Of a DNA stretch of 9,982 nt, positions 6,596 to 9,982 are shown piece by piece. Under the pieces are notes generated by a model. That model worked only from the letters and a program-made list of their open reading frames with translations. It did no database searches and had not been told where the DNA came from. The stretch is from JBEKHI01 sp050012355 (GTDB lineage: Bacteria; Actinomycetota; Actinomycetes; Streptosporangiales; Streptosporangiaceae). The stretch spans positions 1 through 9,982 of the forward strand of contig JBEKHI010000319.1 in the NCBI GenBank assembly GCA_050012355.1, read 5' to 3'. Every line of letters starts with the position of its first letter. Within the stretch, counting starts at the first letter, position 1. A program made the translations under genes and the position numbers.

Positions 6596-7735
6596 TTACT
6601 CGAGCGGCTGCCGCGAGATGGCCGGGGGCTGGCGGCCCGCGAGCAGCCAGCCCCCGGCGGTCTCGCTGCGTATGAGCCCAACCGACATGGCGAGCACGCC
6701 AAGCGCCACGGCGGTCGCGACGATGGTCGCCCCGTTGGTGATCTGGGTCAGTCCCAGCTCGCCGGACTTGGTCTCCACCGTCCCGCCCAGGGCGGCGATC
6801 GCCGAGCGCATCGAGCTGACCTGCCCGGCCGTGAGCGGGTCCGGTGTCTGGACCAGCCAGCCAGTGAGCGTCGTCTTCAGGTGCAGTTCCTGTACGGCGT
6901 GCTCGGTGATCACGGTGTTCGGCGCGGAGGTGCCGCTCGGCAGCGAGCCGGCCGGCTGGATGACCGGGTTGGCCAGCTGGTTCATCGTGGCCGCGTTCGG
7001 GTTGCCGTACAGCAGGTACATCCGCGGCTCGGACGCCAGCCCCGGCCGCATGGACAGGAAATCGGCGTCGGCAGCGACCCCGGTTATCGCGTACTGGCGC
7101 AGCAGGGCCGGGGTCGCGACGTAGATCGTGCCGCTGAAGTTGTTGTTCCCGGTGCCGGCCTGGGACAGGGTGACGATCCCGCCGCTCGCCGGATGGGCGG
7201 TGTAGAGCGGCAGCACGTAGCTCGCGTGCAGCCCGGCGCTGACCGACGTCACCTCGGCGGCCAGCGCGGCGGGGGTCGACGCGGTGGCCGGATGGTCCCC
7301 TGGCCCGAACCTGTTGCCGTGCCCGGACTCGTAGACGATGAACTGGCTGGAGGTCACGTTCTCTCCCGTCCAGTCCAGCACCATCGCGAACCGGAAGCTC
7401 GCGATCAGCGTGATCAGCATCGCCAGGAACACCGCGAAGCTCACCGCGCCGAGCGCCGCGCCGGACCGGGCGCGGTACCGGACCATGTCCCGGAGCGCGA
7501 TCCGCACCGCAACCGGCGAACGCGGGCCCGCCGCCCCGGTCAGCGCGGTCACGCAGATCCCGGCGAGCAGGAAGAGGGAGTCCTGACTACTGTTACCCGC
7601 CCAGCCACCGGAGAAGAACAGCAAGACAAGGCCGCCGGCCAGCGTGACCAGCCCCGCCAGGGCCGACCGGTGCACGGCCCGGGGACGCGGCGGACGGCCG
7701 GACAACGCCGCGCTGCTGGAGGTACGCAAGCTCAC
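6596..7735 (-). pseudogene. FtsX-like ABC transporter permease, 5'-truncated and internally deleted
   Basis: The frame (GTG 7735, open back to a TAG near 7817) encodes 379 residues from the second half of a large FtsX/MacB-type permease, whose intact relatives have about 750-850. Visible parts are two hydrophobic stretches (LAGLVTLAGGLVLLFF and the following LFLLAGI), the RIALRDMVRYRARSGA coupling motif and helix of the second core unit, a ~220-residue extracellular domain, and the helix VATAVALGVLAMSVGLI. Directly after RSETAG comes GWLLAGRQPPAISRQPLE, which is the usual extreme C-terminus of these proteins, so roughly 80 residues with two or more helices are missing in frame. The first membrane unit and N-terminus are also gone, and no ATPase gene is nearby. 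It is very unlikely to work as a transporter. Confidence 0.75.
6621..6658. repeat. 12-bp perfect inverted repeat at the 3' end of the permease remnant
   Basis: Arms 6621-6632 and 6647-6658 are perfect complements around 14 bases. The repeat lies exactly where the permease sequence jumps from its last retained helix (RSETAG) to its C-terminal tail (GWLLAGR), so it may mark or have promoted the deletion. It is G/C-only and could also form a transcript hairpin. Confidence 0.5.
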
Positions 7736-8238
7736 TTTGCTGACCCGGCGGCTGGCCGCGGACTGGTGCGGCGTTACGATCCCGGTCCCGTACCTGCCGC
7801 CGCCCGCGCCCCTCGGCTACCGGCGACGGATGTCCTGGCTGCTGAGCGACCCGGCGACCTGGCGGGATCTCGGCTGGCTCGTGGTGAACGGGCTCTTTGG
7901 CTGGCTAGTCGCCGCGTTCTCCCCTGCGCTGGTGGCGGTAGGCCTATTCGGCTTCGTCATCCCGGCATTCGGTTCGTATTACCCCATCCCCGCGTTCCCC
8001 GGAAATACCAATGGCACCGTGCTCCTCTTTGGCGTGGCGATGATGGGTTTCGGGCTGTTGATAGCCTCCTGGATGCTAGTTGGTTACGGTCGCCTCGCGC
8101 ACTGGCTGCTCGGGCCGGCCGGGGACGCCGAACTGCGCCAGCGGGTCCAGCACCTAGCCGAGAGCCGCGCCGAGACGGTGCAGCCCGGCCGGCGGTCCTA
8201 CCGTGGTGACCCTGGAAGTGCCGTGCGAGTTGTCCTAG
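7728..8238 (+). pseudogene. Sensor histidine kinase remnant (sensor helices plus last ~15 codons)
   Basis: From about 7728 the plus strand reads like the later part of the actinobacterial 'putative sensor' domain: TRRLAADWCGV, a Pro-rich loop, LLSDPATWRDLGWLVVN with a long membrane helix (GLFGWLVAAFSPALVAVGLF), a second helix (LLFGVAMMGFGLLIASWMLV) and the linker RLAHWLLGP...QRVQHLAESRAETV that normally leads into the DHp His motif. Instead, at about 8181-8195 the sequence jumps; in another frame it then reads GPTVVTLEVPCELS and TAG (8236-8238), the ordinary end of this kinase class, overlapping the regulator start by 16 bases. So the phospho-accepting His and the whole ATPase domain are gone, as are the first sensor helices. 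The sensor frame is open from GTG 7644 and continues into the regulator, giving a possible 408-residue fusion. Confidence 0.75.
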
Positions 8239-8870
8239 CCGAGGATCTGTTCCTGCTGCGGGACGGGCTGATCCGGCTGCTGTCCTCGTTCGGTTTCGAG
8301 GTGGTCGCCGCGGTCGACAACGCCGCATCGTTCCTCGACGCGGTGCGTACCCACGCGCCGGATGTGACCGTCGTGGACGTGCGGTTGCCACCGACGTTCA
8401 CCGACGAGGGATTGCGCGCCGCGCTGGAAGCCCGCCGCGAGTCCCCCAAGCTGCCGGTGCTCGTGCTGTCGCAGTACGTTGAGCAGCTGTACGCCCGCGA
8501 ACTGCTCGCGGACGGCGGCGGCGGCGTCGGTTACCTGCTGAAAGACCGGGTATTCGACGGGGCGCAGTTCACCGACGCGGTGCGGCGGGTCGCCGCGGGC
8601 GGGACCGCGATGGACCCCGAGGTGATCGCCCGGCTGCTGGCCGCGCGTCCGCGTGAGCCCGTGAGCACGCTCAGCCCGCGCGAGCGTGAGGTGCTGTCGC
8701 TGATGGCCGAGGGCCGGTCCAACGCCGCCATCGCGCAACGGCTGTTCGTCACCGAACGGGCGGTCGCCAAGCACACCGCCTCTATCTTCACCAAGCTCGA
8801 CCTGCAGCCATCCGACGACGACAACCGCCGCGTACTAGCCGTCCTCGCCTACCTAGGCGCGCAGCCCTAG
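8223..8870 (+). CDS. NarL/LuxR-family two-component response regulator
   Basis: A complete 215-residue response regulator. The receiver has the acidic pair Glu7/Asp8, phosphorylation site Asp52 (VVDVRLPP), Ser83 of the switch and Lys107 (YLLKDRV). The C-terminal DNA-binding domain begins TLSPREREVLSLMAEGRSNAAIA at about 149 and carries the recognition helix TERAVAKHTASIFTKL, typical of LuxR-type regulators. GTG 8223 overlaps the decayed kinase's TAG, the usual layout for these pairs; GGAAG lies close upstream. The frame is also open back to 7644 through the sensor remnant, so a membrane-tethered form is possible. With its partner kinase destroyed it is an orphan: it would need another kinase, a small phosphodonor, or to act unphosphorylated. 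A weak 6-bp hairpin (8892-8907) follows. Confidence 0.93.
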   Translation: MRVVLAEDLFLLRDGLIRLLSSFGFEVVAAVDNAASFLDAVRTHAPDVTVVDVRLPPTFTDEGLRAALEARRESPKLPVLVLSQYVEQLYARELLADGGGGVGYLLKDRVFDGAQFTDAVRRVAAGGTAMDPEVIARLLAARPREPVSTLSPREREVLSLMAEGRSNAAIAQRLFVTERAVAKHTASIFTKLDLQPSDDDNRRVLAVLAYLGAQP

Positions 8871-8983
8871 TCTGCTGGTTGGCGCCGCACTGCCCGCACT
8901 CGTGGGCGAGCCAGGGCATCTGAGGCTCCTGCGGTGCATGGTTTACCTGAGGCTGATGTTGTCGGCTCAGGGCATCCGGCGAC

Positions 8984-9037
8984 CCCATCGATGGGCCATC
9001 GATAGCGCGATAGCACCATCGATGGGCCATCGATGGG
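8984..9037. repeat. Nested ATCGAT palindromes forming a 20-bp-arm inverted repeat
   Basis: The 10-base palindrome CCATCGATGG occurs at 8985-8994, 9016-9025 and 9027-9036, with a partial copy (CCATCGAT) at 8996-9003. A 19-base unit at 8985-9003 is repeated directly at 9016-9034. Arms 8984-9003 and 9018-9037 pair at 19 of 20 positions around 14 bases. It sits between convergent genes (regulator and the small minus-strand gene), so it may act as a two-way terminator or belong to an extragenic palindrome family. Confidence 0.75.
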
Positions 9038-9058
9038 AGCCGGTGCCGCGAACCGGGT

Positions 9059-9238
9059 TCATGGGCTGCCGCCCATGCTGTCGACCAGCGACTGCTTGGA
9101 CAGTCCATGCGCGGCGCAGAACCGATCGAGGACTTCTGTGTCTACTGGGTCCGAGAGTGTGCTCTGCGCCTCATTGGCGTCATCCACCAGCCCGGCGCGT
9201 CGAAGTGTGCTGACGATCTCGTCAAGGGAACGGCTCAT
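9059..9238 (-). CDS. Small hypothetical protein, 59 residues
   Basis: ATG 9238 is preceded by GAAGGTGG five to ten bases upstream, a good ribosome site. The product (begins MSRSLDEIVSTLRRAGL, ends SMGGSP) is acidic to neutral, has no membrane helix, and appears to form three short helices: LDEIVSTLRRAG, a PVDTEVLDRFCAAHG segment, and a final LSKQSLVDSMGG that resembles the second half of a small helix-turn-helix. Codon third positions are mixed, less G/C-biased than the left part of the window. I do not recognise the family. The setting, beside a decayed NYN nuclease gene and palindromes in low-GC accessory DNA, would suit a small regulator or antitoxin-like protein, but nothing in the sequence proves it. 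The ATCGAT palindromes start 22 bases past its stop. Confidence 0.6.
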   Translation of the reverse strand: MSRSLDEIVSTLRRAGLVDDANEAQSTLSDPVDTEVLDRFCAAHGLSKQSLVDSMGGSP

Positions 9239-9440
9239 GAGACCACCTTCAAGCGTTCAGCTTGCCGTCTCTCGGTGCAACCGTCGGAGCGGCCGCAAGC
9301 TTCCCGTGACAGCACATCCGCTTGCTTCCCGGCCAGCGGTAACCAGGGAGCGAGCCGAGCGTCCCGGCGACGGCGCTAGGTAGAGCCACAACCACCGAAT
9401 CGTAGATCGCTATAGCGGCCTGCGAAGCCGACGCGCCTCG
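9239..9440. other. Stretch without a convincing gene
   Basis: Several frames are open on both strands but none has a ribosome site with a start or a recognisable protein. One minus-strand frame ending just before the small gene (TGA near 9251) ends in LRPLRRLHRETAS and could be a leftover of a lost gene. A perfect 10-base palindrome (CGCTATAGCG) lies near 9408-9417. The upstream region of the 59-residue gene is here, with no clear promoter. Confidence 0.5.
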
Positions 9441-9444
9441 TGAC

Positions 9445-9473
9445 TTGCATTGTGCGGCGGGGTGTGCTTAACT
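9445..9473 (+). promoter_or_regulatory. Candidate sigma-70 promoter for the hairpin RNA
   Basis: TTGCAT (9445-9450) and TTAACT (9468-9473) are separated by exactly 17 bases, with TG one base before the -10 (extended -10). Each hexamer is only a partial match, but start would fall at about 9480, the base before the first hairpin. Confidence 0.4.
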
Positions 9474-9479
9474 CATGTT

Positions 9480-9562
9480 GCTCTCGCAAGAGAGAATCCG
9501 CCATATCCCTTCGGGGAGCGGCTGCCGGCCCTGTCCTATCGGATGGGGCCGTTGCTTTTATT
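9480..9562 (+). ncRNA. Candidate small structured RNA, three hairpins (~80 nt)
   Basis: Three hairpins follow one another almost without gaps. Hairpin 1 (9481-9494) is a 5-bp stem closed by a GCAA tetraloop. Hairpin 2 (9498-9521) stacks CCGC/GCGG on TCCC/GGGA with a four-base bulge on one side (9502-9505) and a TTCG tetraloop. Hairpin 3 (9526-9551) is the 11-bp terminator stem, followed by a T-rich tail. Both tetraloops are the extra-stable kinds common in real RNAs. A promoter-like pair lies at the right distance upstream and no protein frame fits. It resembles no RNA family I know. It runs antisense to, and just touches, the 3' end of the NYN remnant; hairpin 3 alone could simply be the shared terminator of that gene. 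Expression is unproven. Confidence 0.42.
9526..9562 (+). terminator. Rho-independent terminator (11-bp stem, T-rich tail)
   Basis: Arms 9526-9536 and 9541-9551 pair at all 11 positions (two G-T wobbles) around a four-base loop, followed on the plus strand by TTGCTTTTATT. This is a good intrinsic terminator in a genome where T-tracts are rare. On the minus strand it lies seven bases after the NYN remnant's TAA, so it may serve both directions. Confidence 0.65.
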
Positions 9563-9840
9563 GCCATCTCTCCGGTTTGGTGTACATCTCACCGGAAGGC
9601 GTCAGCGAGCAGATGCGTCGCGATGTTGACGTCGGACCCCTTCTCTTCGGTCTTCAGGACCTCCACGGTCTTGGGCTGACCTGGTCTAACGTTCGCCACC
9701 GGCATGCGGACCCGGCTCTGCTGGAATCGTCCGAGGTGGATGGAGATCTTGGGGTTCAGCGCCAGCGCTTGGAGGTACTTATCCTCTGGCCGCCTGTTAG
9801 CACTCGGGGTTTTCAAGGCAACCAGCCATTCTTGTTGGCG
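9558..9840 (-). pseudogene. NYN-domain (PIN-like) nuclease remnant, internally deleted
   Basis: The minus strand encodes the middle of a NYN/LabA-type protein, a PIN-like fold associated with RNA cleavage: YLQALALNPKISIHLGRF, the strand VRMP, and the signature TEEKGSDVNIATHLLADAF, which carries conserved acidic and helix residues of the family. Intact relatives are about 200-250 residues with an N-terminal YVDGFNLYYG strand and a downstream SNDSDL motif. Both are missing: upstream the frame is closed by TGA at 9841-9843 with no family start, and downstream TGA follows DAFR (9589-9591). One frame over, right after the break, it reads EMYTKPERWQ and TAA (9558), like the usual KP-x-W tail of these proteins. 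So the catalytic core was deleted with a frameshift. A TTG at 9816 could start a peptide, without a ribosome site. Confidence 0.65.
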
Positions 9841-9982
9841 TCAAGTTTGGCAACTAGTTGCCAAACTTTACGCCAACGAGAATGGCTGGTTGCCTTGAAA
9901 ACCCCGAGTGCTAACAGGCGGCCAGAGGATAAGTACCTCCAAGCGCTGGCGCTGAACCCGAAGATCTCCATTCACCTCGGAC
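9729..9982. repeat. 127-bp inverted repeat with no spacer (head-to-head NYN fragments)
   Basis: Bases 9729-9855 are the reverse complement of 9856-9982 except at four pairs (9739/9972, 9751/9960, 9833/9878, 9842/9869). The central 26 bases (9843-9868) form a perfect palindrome around CAACTAGTTG. The right arm reaches the last base, so the repeat may be longer. Two of the four differences are silent changes in the NYN frame. Confidence 0.9.
9895..9982 (+). pseudogene. Second, inverted copy of the NYN gene fragment (partial at window end)
   Basis: The plus strand from TTG 9895 encodes the same 29 residues as the start of the minus-strand NYN remnant (KTPSANRRPEDKYLQAL to ISIHLG). Codons differ silently at Pro (CCG against CCC) and Ile (ATT against ATC). 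The copy continues past the window edge, so whether it is a whole gene cannot be seen. No family N-terminus or ribosome site precedes it; the reading frame is open leftward through the centre of the inverted repeat. Confidence 0.55.

Noticed and set aside
5930..8209. 759-residue plus-strand open frame
   Set aside because: Runs antisense through the acetyltransferase and permease sequences; product is Arg/Gly/Pro-rich and without domains, the usual long shadow frame in high-GC DNA.
8984..9037. CRISPR array
   Set aside because: Only two 19-base direct units with a 12-base gap, palindromic throughout, and no cas genes.
9395..9560. tRNA gene or attachment site
   Set aside because: No T-loop GTTCGANTC on either strand and no cloverleaf; the hairpins present are short and tandem.
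9376..9567. 63-residue minus-strand frame starting ATG 9567
   Set aside because: Overlaps the terminator and the hairpin RNA candidate, no homology, polar scrambled composition; its ribosome site is really the KPERW codons of the NYN tail.

Overview
The window is a piece of a high-GC actinomycete (Actinomycetota) chromosome. The signs are strong G/C preference at third codon positions, many GTG and TTG starts, a DUF4032 kinase-like protein, an actinobacterial-type glgC, a class E/F sortase beside its own substrate, and a two-component pair with the 'putative sensor' type of kinase N-terminus. A genus cannot be named from the sequence alone. Streptosporangiaceae- or Frankia-like lineages are a guess.

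The left part (1-4018) is ordinary and intact. An AI-2E/PerM family membrane protein runs off the left edge on the minus strand. It is divergent from a DUF4032 gene (288-1517, +). That gene converges on glgC (1507-2745, -) with an 11-base overlap. Upstream of glgC on the same strand is a small surface protein with a lipobox, an Ala/Ser/Pro-rich stalk and an LQDTG sorting signal (2816-3223, -). A sortase (3305-4018, +) is transcribed divergently from it, 81 bases away. A 13-bp perfect hairpin (4001-4039) separates the sortase from the next, convergent, unit.

The middle (4053-6517, -) is a short operon: a GNAT acetyltransferase overlaps by ATGA with one long reading frame that joins a serine/threonine dehydratase to a fumarylacetoacetate-hydrolase domain.

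From about 6596 the locus looks worn down by deletions. An FtsX-type ABC permease keeps its middle and its last residues but has lost its front half and the segment between. It meets, head to head near 7735, a sensor histidine kinase that has lost its front, its whole DHp/ATPase core, and keeps only its last ~15 codons. An intact NarL/LuxR response regulator (8223-8870) follows, and the sensor remnant happens to be in frame with it.

The right end (8870-9982) is accessory DNA of visibly lower GC. It holds a 20-bp-arm ATCGAT palindrome cluster, a 59-residue unrecognised protein (9059-9238, -), a compact three-hairpin RNA candidate with promoter and terminator (9445-9562, +), a decayed NYN-domain nuclease gene (9558-9840, -), and a 127-bp inverted duplication of part of that gene running to the last base. 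The paired arms differ at four positions, two of them silent codon changes, so this looks like two diverged gene copies and not a simple mirror artefact, though a chimeric contig end cannot be excluded.
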